Shown: in pieces, positions 23,104-29,345 of the stretch
Numbering within the stretch: the stretch's first letter is position 1
How the letters are laid out: each line of letters opens with the position of its first letter
From: a virus
Reading direction: 5' to 3' (one strand)
IMG/VR virus record: IMGVR_UViG_3300031240_000034
Location: 1 to 30,940 of that record
Length of the DNA stretch: 30,940 nt
Program-made: the position numbers and the translations under genes
Notes under the pieces: model-generated
What the model was told of the DNA's origin: nothing
The model's database searches: none
Seen by the model: only the letters and a program-made list of their open reading frames with translations

Positions 23104-23967
23104 TCATGCGGCAATGACGCATTCGGTTACATTGCCCAAATCGCCGCAATAAGCGTACTCATGACTTCCACCATTCCACTCAATCCAAAGATGCTTGAGC
23201 AGCATCTTTGTCGCCAACAGCATGGCGTGCCGATGACAACGAAGCGGTTTCCAATCCGGGTGATTGACTTGAGCCGCTGCTTTCGCTGAATCATACCGTG
23301 AGCGATAAGGCCCAGCAAAAGAAGTCTCGATTTCACAGGAGCTCTCGCTGTTATCGCTCACGGTATTTTGCTTAACGATGCCTTCTCCGATCAAGAATGC
23401 GATTGATCGCCGACGCGGGGAATAACCAAATTGCTTCCATTCGGATGATGGCAACTTGCCTTCTTTCTTTGATCGCCACGTTGCACCCATCAGCGTCTTT
23501 CCGTCAAATGAGTGCGGAGCACATCCGAGCCGACGCCAGACTTTTGCAGGATTGGCATAGCCGGAAAGATCGCCGGTTTCGCCAATGACGATAGCAAGGA
23601 ACAGCAAGCCGAATCCCCGTTGCTCTGGCCGATGAACCCACTCTGCGACCGGCAATTTCTTGGCACGCGAGACCATGCTTTTCTCGATACTCTTCTTGAT
23701 TTCCTCAAAGGCGTCAATGCCGATCAAGGTAGTCTTGATGACTAGTCTAAGCTTGTGGCTCGCTTCATCATTGGCAACAGCACTGATAACGTCGGCAGCT
23801 TCCTTAAACTTCTTCATTCGCTCTTTTTTTGGCATTCCGCTATGGTAGCCGAGTGTGCCCGCAACTACGGCTTGCAGTCGATTAGCCTGCATGTTGCGAG
23901 ACTTGAGGATGATGCTTCGCTCACGCTGTAGAGATTGCAGGTCCGCAGAGATTTTTGCTGTTGTCAT
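23104..23967 (-). CDS. tasA: Tas-like Nop/Transposase_20 protein, nuclease-less, TIGR array-associated
   Basis: ATG 23967 (GGGG upstream) gives 287 residues; the frame is open further upstream, but only through array units. Residues ~8-110 are a long charged helical region, likely coiled coil. Residues ~117-200 are the Transposase_20 domain of IS110-type transposases (GLLFLAIVIGETGDLSGYANP, WRRLGCAP, YSPRRRSIAFLIGE), which is related to the Nop domain of box C/D RNP proteins. Residues 244-264 (CHRHAML...LKHLWIEW) form a conserved C-terminal helix. The DEDD/RuvC half of real IS110 transposases is absent and no HNH is seen. It lies between two groups of dual-spacer units, as in TIGR-Tas systems. 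The last 14 residues are encoded by unit 5. Likely role: an RNA-guided DNA-binding protein that uses the array transcripts. Confidence 0.85.
   Translation of the reverse strand: MTTAKISADLQSLQRERSIILKSRNMQANRLQAVVAGTLGYHSGMPKKERMKKFKEAADVISAVANDEASHKLRLVIKTTLIGIDAFEEIKKSIEKSMVSRAKKLPVAEWVHRPEQRGFGLLFLAIVIGETGDLSGYANPAKVWRRLGCAPHSFDGKTLMGATWRSKKEGKLPSSEWKQFGYSPRRRSIAFLIGEGIVKQNTVSDNSESSCEIETSFAGPYRSRYDSAKAAAQVNHPDWKPLRCHRHAMLLATKMLLKHLWIEWNGGSHEYAYCGDLGNVTECVIAA
23107..23148 (-). repeat. TIGR-like unit 5, inside the 3' end of tas
   Basis: Stem TGCGGC/GCCGCA (6 bp). Spacer A is TTTGGGCAA, the centre is TGTAACCGA, and spacer B is ATGCGTCAT. The 42 bp are also the last 14 codons of tas, immediately before the stop at 23104-23106. 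Confidence 0.88.
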
Positions 23968-23986
23968 TTTTTCCCCGTCTAAAAAT

Positions 23987-24026
23987 GCGTCAATCAAGCA
24001 TTCGGTTACACGGTGCGTTGCGACGC
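23987..24026 (-). repeat. TIGR-like unit 4
   Basis: Stem GCGTC/GACGC (5 bp). Spacer A is AACGCACCG, the centre TGTAACCGA is at 24002-24010, and spacer B is ATGCTTGAT. This unit has GC in place of GA after the stem. It is followed by ATTTTTAGA before the tas ribosome binding site. Confidence 0.85.
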
Positions 24027-24036
24027 CTTGGTTTGA

Positions 24037-24080
24037 TGCCAGCATAACGACTTTCGGTTGCAAAGGCCCGCTCGCTGGCA
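24037..24080 (-). repeat. TIGR-like unit 3
   Basis: Stem TGCCAGC/GCTGGCA (7 bp). Spacer A is GCGGGCCTT, the centre is TGCAACCGA, and spacer B is AAGTCGTTA. Confidence 0.9.
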
Positions 24081-24089
24081 AATACAATA

Positions 24090-24131
24090 GGCGGCAACTC
24101 GGCTTTCGGTTACATACACGAAATCGCCACC
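24090..24131 (-). repeat. TIGR-like unit 2
   Basis: Stem GGTGGC/GCCGCC (6 bp with one T-G pair, as expected for RNA pairing). Spacer A is TTTCGTGTA, the centre is TGTAACCGA, and spacer B is AAGCCGAGT. Confidence 0.88.
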
Positions 24132-24140
24132 ATTGATTAA

Positions 24141-24184
24141 GTCCCGCAATCAAGTGATCGGTTACACGCCAGTATTCGCGGGAC
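24141..24184 (-). repeat. TIGR-like unit 1 (first in transcript)
   Basis: Stem GTCCCGC/GCGGGAC (7 bp). Spacer A is ATACTGGCG, the centre is TGTAACCGA, and spacer B is TCACTTGAT. It starts about 11 nt after the stop of the upstream gene. Confidence 0.9.
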
Positions 24185-24195
24185 GTTTCTCCGTG

Positions 24196-24702
24196 TCATC
24201 CGAAATTCATTTCGTTGCGGATGCGATCAAACTCTTTCTTGAGCTTCTTCTCGCTCAGCACTTCCTCAACACGTTTCTCAGCAGGAACAACTCCGCCAAG
24301 AAAAGACAAAAGGCGATGGTTGAACAAATGACCATTCGCAATAGTCAGTTCGCTCGTTGCTATCCTAAGAGCATCTTCGCCAGTCAGTTTGCCAAGGATC
24401 GACCCGCCGACCTTGTAGAGGTAAACTGATGCGTACGCTTCGTTGACGCAACCTTCAATCGGCCTCGATTTGTTGGTTGAATAGAACCCGTTGTCTTTCT
24501 TGAAATTCTCATTCCATTCGTGCCTGGCGCTGTAGACAAGCTCACGGATTGAGTGCGTAATGAGTTTCTCAACCAGAGAAGCGAATTCCGGCATCTTTCG
24601 TATTGCTGCTTCCGCTTCAGCAACAGCCGCTGGAATATCGTCAGGGTGGGCATCTCGTGCATCTCGTGCCGCCTTGACTATTTTCGGTGGATAATCAGCC
24701 AT
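24196..24702 (-). CDS. Hypothetical protein directly upstream of the TIGR-like array (168 aa)
   Basis: AAGGAG before ATG 24702 is a strong ribosome binding site. The protein is helical and soluble: an N-terminal basic/Ala-rich helix (PPKIVKAARDARDAHPDD), a middle section with Tyr/Asn (DNGFYSTNKS, NEAYASVYLYKVGG), and a charged C-terminal helix (KRVEEVLSEKKLKKEF). No family is recognised. Its stop lies 11 nt before unit 1, so it is probably co-transcribed with the array. It is not evident that it takes part in the system. Confidence 0.65.
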   Translation of the reverse strand: MADYPPKIVKAARDARDAHPDDIPAAVAEAEAAIRKMPEFASLVEKLITHSIRELVYSARHEWNENFKKDNGFYSTNKSRPIEGCVNEAYASVYLYKVGGSILGKLTGEDALRIATSELTIANGHLFNHRLLSFLGGVVPAEKRVEEVLSEKKLKKEFDRIRNEMNFG

Positions 24703-24723
24703 AATAACTCCTTTTGCAGTCCA

Positions 24724-25221
24724 CTATTGTTTCGGCACATAAACAGGCACAGGCAACTCATCCTCAGTTTCATGTATGTACTCCGCATCCTTGCACGAAT
24801 TTAACGTATTTTGTTCCGGCTTGTAACCTGGAATGTCTAGGTCTGAACTCCTAACGAATGAAAATTCTCCAGTCGCTAATCGTACTAGGAAAAGATCAGC
24901 TTCCGCGAAGTTAATCTTCAACGCTTTTGCAACAATAAAAACAGTTTCTCCAACGGGTCCGCACAATACAGCGTCAGCAATGCAGAAAGTCGCCGCATCG
25001 TTAAGCATGCTTACGGTAAACCAATCGGACAGGCTAGAGATTTTTACGTTTGGCATGGGTTCAAGACACGTTGGCTTGAAACGCTTAAATACGATTGACC
25101 TTTTCAATTTTGCTGTTATCACGGCACTTTCTCCAATTTTCGGATCAACGCAACGCCCCAACCTGCACTGTGCAATAATACGACGCATAATGTCTTTGGC
25201 GTATTTTCTCGGTTCACTCAC
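24724..25221 (-). CDS. Hypothetical protein (165 aa)
   Basis: The start is GTG 25221, chosen because it overlaps the previous stop (GTGA) and has GGGAGA upstream. A longer frame to 25278 would lie inside the previous gene. The first third is basic (PRKYAKDIMRRIIAQCRLGR) and the middle is alpha/beta with hydrophobic strands (VFIVAKALKI, ADLFLVRLATGEF). The C-terminus is acidic and disordered. No family is recognised. It belongs to the operon leading into the array. Confidence 0.6.
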   Translation of the reverse strand: MSEPRKYAKDIMRRIIAQCRLGRCVDPKIGESAVITAKLKRSIVFKRFKPTCLEPMPNVKISSLSDWFTVSMLNDAATFCIADAVLCGPVGETVFIVAKALKINFAEADLFLVRLATGEFSFVRSSDLDIPGYKPEQNTLNSCKDAEYIHETEDELPVPVYVPKQ

Positions 25222-25457
25222 TTCGCATCTCCCTGGGACGCAACCTTCAAACTTTCCCGCAAGTCGATGGAGCGGCATTCTTGAATGAGGGCGGCGACAT
25301 CCGAAAGCTTATTTTTACGTATCGACAATGCCACCGTAAGTATTTCGTTAGTTCCGCTAATGTCTTTCGATCGGTTAATCGTCATACTTACTAATCTGCT
25401 TTCGTTGGCAGCTAAGTTTATTTCATCCAAGACAACAGCTAGTCTTTCCGGCATCAT
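25218..25457 (-). CDS. Hypothetical small protein (79 aa)
   Basis: ATG 25457 overlaps the stop of the ribbon-helix-helix gene (ATGA), and its own stop overlaps the next GTG. The protein is alpha/beta with alternating hydrophobic residues (LAVVLDEINLAANES, EILTVALSIRKNK) and a C-terminal helix. The small size and its place just after a RHH gene could suit a partner protein, but there is no diagnostic toxin or antitoxin motif. Confidence 0.6.
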   Translation of the reverse strand: MMPERLAVVLDEINLAANESRLVSMTINRSKDISGTNEILTVALSIRKNKLSDVAALIQECRSIDLRESLKVASQGDAK

Positions 25458-25642
25458 TTCTTTTTGTCCAGAGCATCAAGAAACATGGTCAAAACCAATT
25501 GCGACCGCTTGCATCGCTTCACCTTCGCAAGCCGGTCGATCTTGTCGATTTGGTCGGTCGTGAAGTACAGGCTAACTTGCTTGTAGCCTTTCGCGGCCAT
25601 CCAGTTGGAACCGACTTGATCTTTGTCTCGTTTTGCTTGCAT
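25454..25642 (-). CDS. Ribbon-helix-helix (CopG/Arc-like) transcription regulator (62 aa)
   Basis: Residues ~22-58 fit the RHH fold: a short strand KQVSLYF, helix TTDQIDKIDRLAKVK, a turn, and helix SQLVLTMFLDALDKK. These proteins dimerise and insert the paired strand into the DNA major groove. A consensus-like promoter lies immediately upstream with its -10 about 7 nt before the ATG, so the message may be leaderless, and there is no Shine-Dalgarno sequence. It is the first gene of a run that continues through three unknown genes into the TIGR-like array and tas, so it is a candidate regulator of that system, probably acting on its own promoter. Confidence 0.75.
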   Translation of the reverse strand: MQAKRDKDQVGSNWMAAKGYKQVSLYFTTDQIDKIDRLAKVKRCKRSQLVLTMFLDALDKKK

Positions 25643-25648
25643 GGAGAT

Positions 25649-25677
25649 ATGGTAAGCGGCGTTCCGCGAATTGTCAA
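25649..25677 (-). promoter_or_regulatory. Sigma-70-like promoter of the RHH/array operon
   Basis: On the minus strand, TTGACA (25672-25677) is followed by a 17-nt spacer and TACCAT (25649-25654). The predicted start of transcription is at or within a base or two of the ATG at 25642. The spacer and flanks would overlap any autoregulatory RHH operator. Confidence 0.65.
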
Positions 25678-25697
25678 TAGAGATTCTAGGAATTAAG

Positions 25698-26030
25698 TTA
25701 AATTACTTTATCCCTCGCCTTCGCCGCCGCCAGCAGCACTTTCAACCCAGCGACTTCGCCTTCGTGCTCCGCGATCAGTCTTTCAATCTCAACAACGTTG
25801 AGCGAACGAACCAAATCGGCGACATTATTCATCTTGGTCACGACAATGCCGTTTGGCAAAGCAACTGGCACTTTGCTCGCCAGTTGAATCACTTCCTTCT
25901 CTATCTTGGACCTCCCCGAGCACGGTTCTTTCGCGTCCGGCCCATTGTCCGGCGTAAAGCACCATTTGCATGACCGAACGATTGAGCCGTTGAAGTTCAG
26001 GGATTGCCATTCGTGGGAGTCGTGCATCAT
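25698..26030 (-). CDS. Hypothetical protein with N-terminal CxxC site (110 aa)
   Basis: ATG 26030 overlaps the exonuclease stop (ATGA). The first 40 residues include HDSHEW, SCKWCFTPD and a further Cys (EPCSG), a possible small metal site of a type common in phage proteins. Residues ~45-110 are helical with a likely coiled coil (LVRSLNVVEIERLIAEHEGEVAGLKVLLAAAKA). No function is assigned. Confidence 0.65.
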   Translation of the reverse strand: MMHDSHEWQSLNFNGSIVRSCKWCFTPDNGPDAKEPCSGRSKIEKEVIQLASKVPVALPNGIVVTKMNNVADLVRSLNVVEIERLIAEHEGEVAGLKVLLAAAKARDKVI

Positions 26031-26617
26031 TTGATGGGCATCCCTGATTCAAGTATCGCCTTATAAACCGCAATCGTCGCTCTTACATCATGCAACGCAT
26101 CATGGGCCTTCTCAATCTTGATGCCGAAATGCTCAGCAACCGATTCAAGTTTGAGTGATCCGAGCGTAACACCAAGCTCGTAAAAGTGAAAAATCGCCCG
26201 CTGATACACGTCCATAATCCGATACGACGCTGGCAGAAACGCACGCTCGTTCTTGAAGAATTTCTGGATGAACGGTCCATCAAACGTTACCGCATTGTAC
26301 CCGGCGAGTTGAGCTACCCTGTATGGATTTCCCGTTCGTTCACTCTTACGTTCGATATCGGCGTACTTGCTCAAGAACCGGCCAAACTGCCCGCACGCTT
26401 GGAGTGGAGCGATAGCTTCTTTGTTCCACACGTCCAAGTCATAACCGTTCATCTTCAATGCGTTGTCTTCGCACATATCCTCTTTGAATGTCAACTTACA
26501 CTCAAAAGCTTCCAGTTCTTTCAATTGCTCATCGACGGCAATCGCCGCGATTTGCGTGATGGGATGAACTTCTGGTATCAAGCCGCCGGTTTCCAGGTCG
26601 AAGAAGACGATACGCAT
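26027..26617 (-). CDS. DEDDh-family 3'-5' exonuclease (DnaQ/RNase T type)
   Basis: From ATG 26617 (AAAGGAA upstream) the protein is 196 residues. Exo I is FFDLETGG with D7 and E9. Exo II is YNAVTFDGPF with D113. Exo III is HDALHD with H172 and D177. All four metal-binding acids and the histidine are present, so an active DEDDh nuclease is expected. Such proteins remove nucleotides from 3' ends of DNA or RNA as proofreading subunits or in repair and turnover. There is no polymerase domain, and it lies among small unknown genes in the minus-strand operon. The length is normal for a standalone exonuclease. ATGA coupling links it to the next gene. Confidence 0.88.
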   Translation of the reverse strand: MRIVFFDLETGGLIPEVHPITQIAAIAVDEQLKELEAFECKLTFKEDMCEDNALKMNGYDLDVWNKEAIAPLQACGQFGRFLSKYADIERKSERTGNPYRVAQLAGYNAVTFDGPFIQKFFKNERAFLPASYRIMDVYQRAIFHFYELGVTLGSLKLESVAEHFGIKIEKAHDALHDVRATIAVYKAILESGMPIK

Positions 26618-26817
26618 CAAGATTCCTTTATAGCAATGATTCCTTCAACGAAGTCGAGATTAATGGCGAACGATTGGTCTTCTGGAATTAGCCAACTTCC
26701 AGTGGACTTGTTTCCTGACTTGTACGCAACAATATAACCAATTGGATTTGCGTCGTCGGCAATCTCTATCGTGTGCTGGTATCCGGAAGTAAAAAGCACT
26801 TCGTATTTTTTCATCAT
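26617..26817 (-). CDS. Hypothetical small protein (66 aa)
   Basis: ATG 26817 overlaps the stop of the preceding mini-gene, and its stop shares one base with the exonuclease ATG. The sequence alternates hydrophobic strands (YEVLFTSGY, HTIEIADDA, IGYIVAYKSG, FVEGIIAIKE), suggesting a small beta barrel or SH3-like fold. No function is assigned. Confidence 0.6.
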   Translation of the reverse strand: MMKKYEVLFTSGYQHTIEIADDANPIGYIVAYKSGNKSTGSWLIPEDQSFAINLDFVEGIIAIKES

Positions 26818-26876
26818 TCATCTTCACTTTCATTAGCAGGTTCCAACCACTCCCGATCTTCATGTTTTTTCTTCAT
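26814..26876 (-). CDS. Mini-protein (20 aa)
   Basis: ATG 26876 follows a good ribosome binding site (GGAGAG, about 26880-26885) placed after a run of nine T. It reads MKKKHEDREWLEPANESEDE and stops over the next ATG (26814-26817), so it is probably translated. It may be a true micro-protein or mainly serve translational coupling of the following genes. A longer in-frame start at 27005 lies inside the radical SAM gene and is unlikely. Confidence 0.45.
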   Translation of the reverse strand: MKKKHEDREWLEPANESEDE

Positions 26877-26902
26877 TGTCTCTCCAAAAAAAAAGTTACA
26901 GG

Positions 26903-28060
26903 TCAAACAAAATTTGCATGAGTTGGCGTCTCCGCTGGCGGCGTGATATCCGCCGAGCCGTTGACGACGCCTTCCAGAATCGTATTGCTTTGATGGAACA
27001 CGCATCCAGGACAGGTCTTGGCAGGATCAGCAATCAAGCTTCGCACGGGCGATTCGTAAATCGATGCGATATCAGACCAATGACAAACTCGCCACGGGTT
27101 CGCGAACGAATGCCCGGCCGCGTCATTGAGAACACAGCTATCGCATGGATAGACGTACCCATCGCAGTTCAGTACCGGGTGGATATAGCCAAGATAGCAA
27201 GCGTGCGGAGCCTGCGGGGGCTTTTGCTGCACGAAGACGACTTCGCGTTTAGCGATCGAGTTGACGATGTTCGCCATGTTCTGCAATTGGACGCATCGCT
27301 TCGGGATCAGGTTTGGCTCCAAGCAGTTCGGCAGTATCCGCACATACTTGGGGTTGTAAGTGCTGACATAATGATCAAATTGCCTGGTTAAATCATCAAT
27401 GCGATCTTCAAACTTCCATGTTGGTTTGCACTTAGCACGCTCCAGCGTAATCAAGTCTCGCTCCGTGCTTACCTTACCGTGATGTGGGTCTGCCGGTTCG
27501 TCGTAAAGGTCATGAGCGACGTAGCTAAATCCGAGCGTCGTCTTGCTCGGATCGATATCCGGCACAAAGACTTCGTTTTCCGCGTGGTCAAGACCGCTCA
27601 TGGAGATGCGAATCCAGGTTAGTTTGTCGAGTGTTTCCGGATGAACAGTAGACCATGATCTACGAATAGGAATTCCCGGATAACTCCTTAGCGGCATGCC
27701 GTTCGTGATAAGTCCTATTTCAAGTCCTCGCGAGGAAATAGCATCGACGACATCATTAAAGTTATTGCCAGTTCTTTTGCACTTGTACAGGATCGGATTG
27801 CCGCCACCACTCAGAATGACCGCTTTCAATCCGTACTTTATCAAGATGTCGAGATACGCTATGATGGTAACGTAATCAAGTGAATCGCCAGCACGAGCTT
27901 GCACGGAGCAAAACGCACACGAATGATTGCAAATATCCGTGAGCATGACGTGAGAAACTACTGCTTGCCCTTTACCATTGCGTAGGTTCTTCATCACCTC
28001 TTGATGATGGAAGAACTTAGCCCCGGTCGAAGTGAATGTGTCATTCATTGGTTTTTTCAT
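26903..28060 (-). CDS. Radical SAM enzyme with C-terminal Cys-rich (SPASM-like) region
   Basis: The 385-residue protein has the iron-sulfur motif CNHSCAFC (C44, C48, C51; C-x3-C-x2-C) and the SAM-binding SGGGNP segment (~84-89). The C-terminal part adds several Cys residues (HACYLGYIHP, LNCDGYVYPCDSC, TCPGC) like a SPASM/twitch auxiliary cluster region, which in related enzymes binds extra clusters for peptide or carbohydrate modification. The reaction is unknown. Neighbours are two methyltransferases and glycosyltransferases, so modification of a sugar, nucleotide or peptide are options. ATG 28060 overlaps the methyltransferase stop (ATGA). Length is normal for SPASM-type enzymes. Confidence 0.87.
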   Translation of the reverse strand: MKKPMNDTFTSTGAKFFHHQEVMKNLRNGKGQAVVSHVMLTDICNHSCAFCSVQARAGDSLDYVTIIAYLDILIKYGLKAVILSGGGNPILYKCKRTGNNFNDVVDAISSRGLEIGLITNGMPLRSYPGIPIRRSWSTVHPETLDKLTWIRISMSGLDHAENEVFVPDIDPSKTTLGFSYVAHDLYDEPADPHHGKVSTERDLITLERAKCKPTWKFEDRIDDLTRQFDHYVSTYNPKYVRILPNCLEPNLIPKRCVQLQNMANIVNSIAKREVVFVQQKPPQAPHACYLGYIHPVLNCDGYVYPCDSCVLNDAAGHSFANPWRVCHWSDIASIYESPVRSLIADPAKTCPGCVFHQSNTILEGVVNGSADITPPAETPTHANFV

Positions 28061-28656
28061 TTGACGCCTTCCATAAACAACGTGAATGACTGACGATTGT
28101 CAAAATCAGCTAATGGAGACAGTTTACTCGACTGGAACGTTCTTCGCTCAATTTCTTTGAACCCAGTTTCCGCGAAATGACACCATAGAGAGTCTTCCGT
28201 GAAAACCTGCTTATGCTCACGAAAGAATAATGCCGCATGAATGAATGAGGTTTGCGGATCGCCGTTCTCTCCGTAAATTTCGTTAGTTCCGCCAGGAACG
28301 TCTCGATCAAAATTAGCCCGGAATATCGATGCGTCCGGAACTCCGATACGCAGCACTCCTCCTGGAGCAAGCACACGCTTGCACTCGCATAGGAGTTTCA
28401 ATGCGCTTAAGCAATCGAAATGTTCCAAAGTGTGATTCGCCACAATCCCGTTGACGCTATCGTTCGCAAATGGCAACGGCGACTTTTGCAAATCGACATT
28501 GACATAGTTAGTCTCGGCACGAAGCATAGCCAAAGCGACTGTAAATGTCACAATGCCATCTTTACTAGGCCCAGCCAACACCTCAAATAAATTGTCGATA
28601 TTTATCCACGGTGGACCGGGCCTAGTAGCTCCGCAGCCTATATTAAGAAGCGTCAT
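28057..28656 (-). CDS. Class I SAM-dependent methyltransferase
   Basis: ATG 28656 overlaps the previous stop (ATGA); TTG 28662 is a less likely start. The N-terminus LLNIGCGATRPGPPWINID is motif I with an acidic residue after strand 2, PLPFANDSVNGIVANHTLEH matches motif II of Methyltransf_11-type enzymes, and LAPGGVLRIGVPD is the post-motif. The predicted insertion EIYGENG...FIHAALFF before the last strands is usual for small-molecule or sugar methyltransferases. The substrate is unknown, but the glycan-type neighbours favour a sugar. Confidence 0.85.
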   Translation of the reverse strand: MTLLNIGCGATRPGPPWINIDNLFEVLAGPSKDGIVTFTVALAMLRAETNYVNVDLQKSPLPFANDSVNGIVANHTLEHFDCLSALKLLCECKRVLAPGGVLRIGVPDASIFRANFDRDVPGGTNEIYGENGDPQTSFIHAALFFREHKQVFTEDSLWCHFAETGFKEIERRTFQSSKLSPLADFDNRQSFTLFMEGVK

Positions 28657-29345
28657 TGACAAAACTCCGAATAGTCCAATCCAGTCGTTTTCGACGCTTC
28701 CGCAAAATGTTCAATTCGCTCTTGTCTTGATAATGGCCGCAAATCCACGCCAGGATTGTCTGGCAACTCTTGACTGAACGTATATGGTGGCTTTGGCGTT
28801 TTGCGAACGCAGATTCCCATGCCGCAATCATGGAAAAGCTCCAACACTTGCCACTCATCGGTTTTGCGAATCAAATCAAACACCATTCGAGGACCGACGC
28901 TCTGAACTATATCATCCAGGCAAATACATGACGCCCCAGCGTACGCCGCTCTCGTGAAATCATGTAAGCAAGTTTGATAAGAATGCCAACCGTCGATGTA
29001 GGCGAAATCTATCTTGGCGGGCCAAATAACTTCATCTGACTTTCCAACAATCAACGTAGCCCAATCCCGCACTCCGGTTGCTGTCAGGTTATTACCCCAG
29101 TGCGTTACAGGATCAGTGCCGTACCTTGCAAGATGATCGGTGAGAGATAGGTTGTCAATGCAATAAAGATGGCCGTTATTGTTTTCTTGCAACGCACGAG
29201 CCATATAGCATGCGGCATAACCTCGATACGTGCCGACTTCGACGGCAACGCTAGGTTTCATGGCTCGGATGAGCGAGTACAGGATTCGCGGATGGTCATA
29301 TCGCCAATCATGAAAAACAGATTCAACTGTCTCGAAGAAATTCAC
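28653..29345 (-). CDS. Class I methyltransferase, Methyltransf_24-like
   Basis: GTG 29345 with GGGAGAG upstream is chosen; the longer TTG start at 29357 has no spacing for that site. Motif I is VAVEVGTYRGYAACYMA, followed by LYCIDNL (acidic end of strand 2), IDFAYIDGWHSYQT (D-G-x-H-x-Y, typical of this family) and CICLDDI. The family includes sugar O-methyltransferases. The C-terminus is Pro-rich. It forms a pair with the next methyltransferase gene (ATGA). The substrate is unknown. Confidence 0.85.
   Translation of the reverse strand: MNFFETVESVFHDWRYDHPRILYSLIRAMKPSVAVEVGTYRGYAACYMARALQENNNGHLYCIDNLSLTDHLARYGTDPVTHWGNNLTATGVRDWATLIVGKSDEVIWPAKIDFAYIDGWHSYQTCLHDFTRAAYAGASCICLDDIVQSVGPRMVFDLIRKTDEWQVLELFHDCGMGICVRKTPKPPYTFSQELPDNPGVDLRPLSRQERIEHFAEASKTTGLDYSEFCQ

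Larger units (their letters stand above)
23002..23148 (-). ncRNA. TIGR-like guide RNA array, downstream segment (3 units)
   Basis: Read on the minus strand, the order after tas is unit 5 (23107-23148), unit 6 (23053-23100) and unit 7 (23002-23043), separated by 6-9 nt. Each has a self-complementary stem around exactly 30 nt: GA, 9 variable bases, TG(T/C)AACCGA, 9 variable bases, T. Unit 5 overlaps the tas coding end. After unit 7 the strand reads TGTTTTTAGAAGGGAGG, which resembles the sequence after unit 4 and leads into the glycosyltransferase gene. Confidence 0.85.
23987..24184 (-). ncRNA. TIGR-like guide RNA array, upstream segment (4 units)
   Basis: On the minus strand, four units in order (24141-24184, 24090-24131, 24037-24080, 23987-24026) fill the space between the 168-aa gene and tas, with 9-10 nt between units. 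All share the fixed 30-nt interior with central TG(T/C)AACCGA and two 9-nt variable segments. Stems differ between units but pair within each unit. No promoter is seen directly before unit 1, so transcription probably comes from the upstream genes. After unit 4 the strand reads TTTTTAGACGGGG into the tas start. Confidence 0.88.

Noticed and set aside
23104-24153. Ordinary IS110-family insertion sequence, with a 349-residue transposase
   Set aside because: The N-terminal DEDD/RuvC half is absent, the first 62 residues of the long frame are only array units read through, and no insertion sequence ends or target duplication are visible. The regular dual-spacer units fit TIGR-Tas better.
23002-24184. 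CRISPR array
   Set aside because: There is no identical long repeat: only 9 bases in the middle of each unit are constant and the stems vary with compensating changes. Spacers are 9 nt, and no cas genes are present.
23002-24184. Integron attC sites or a set of terminators
   Set aside because: No integrase or cassette genes lie between the units, the interior is always exactly 30 nt with a fixed centre, and T-runs follow only units 4 and 7.
25218-25642. Toxin-antitoxin pair (RHH gene plus 79-aa protein)
   Set aside because: The RHH protein could be an antitoxin, but the 79-aa partner shows no RelE, MazF, PIN or other toxin motif, so only a regulator is called.
26877-27005. 63-residue version of the 26814 mini-gene
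   Set aside because: Its first two thirds lie antiphase inside the radical SAM gene, while ATG 26876 has a clear GGAGAG site.
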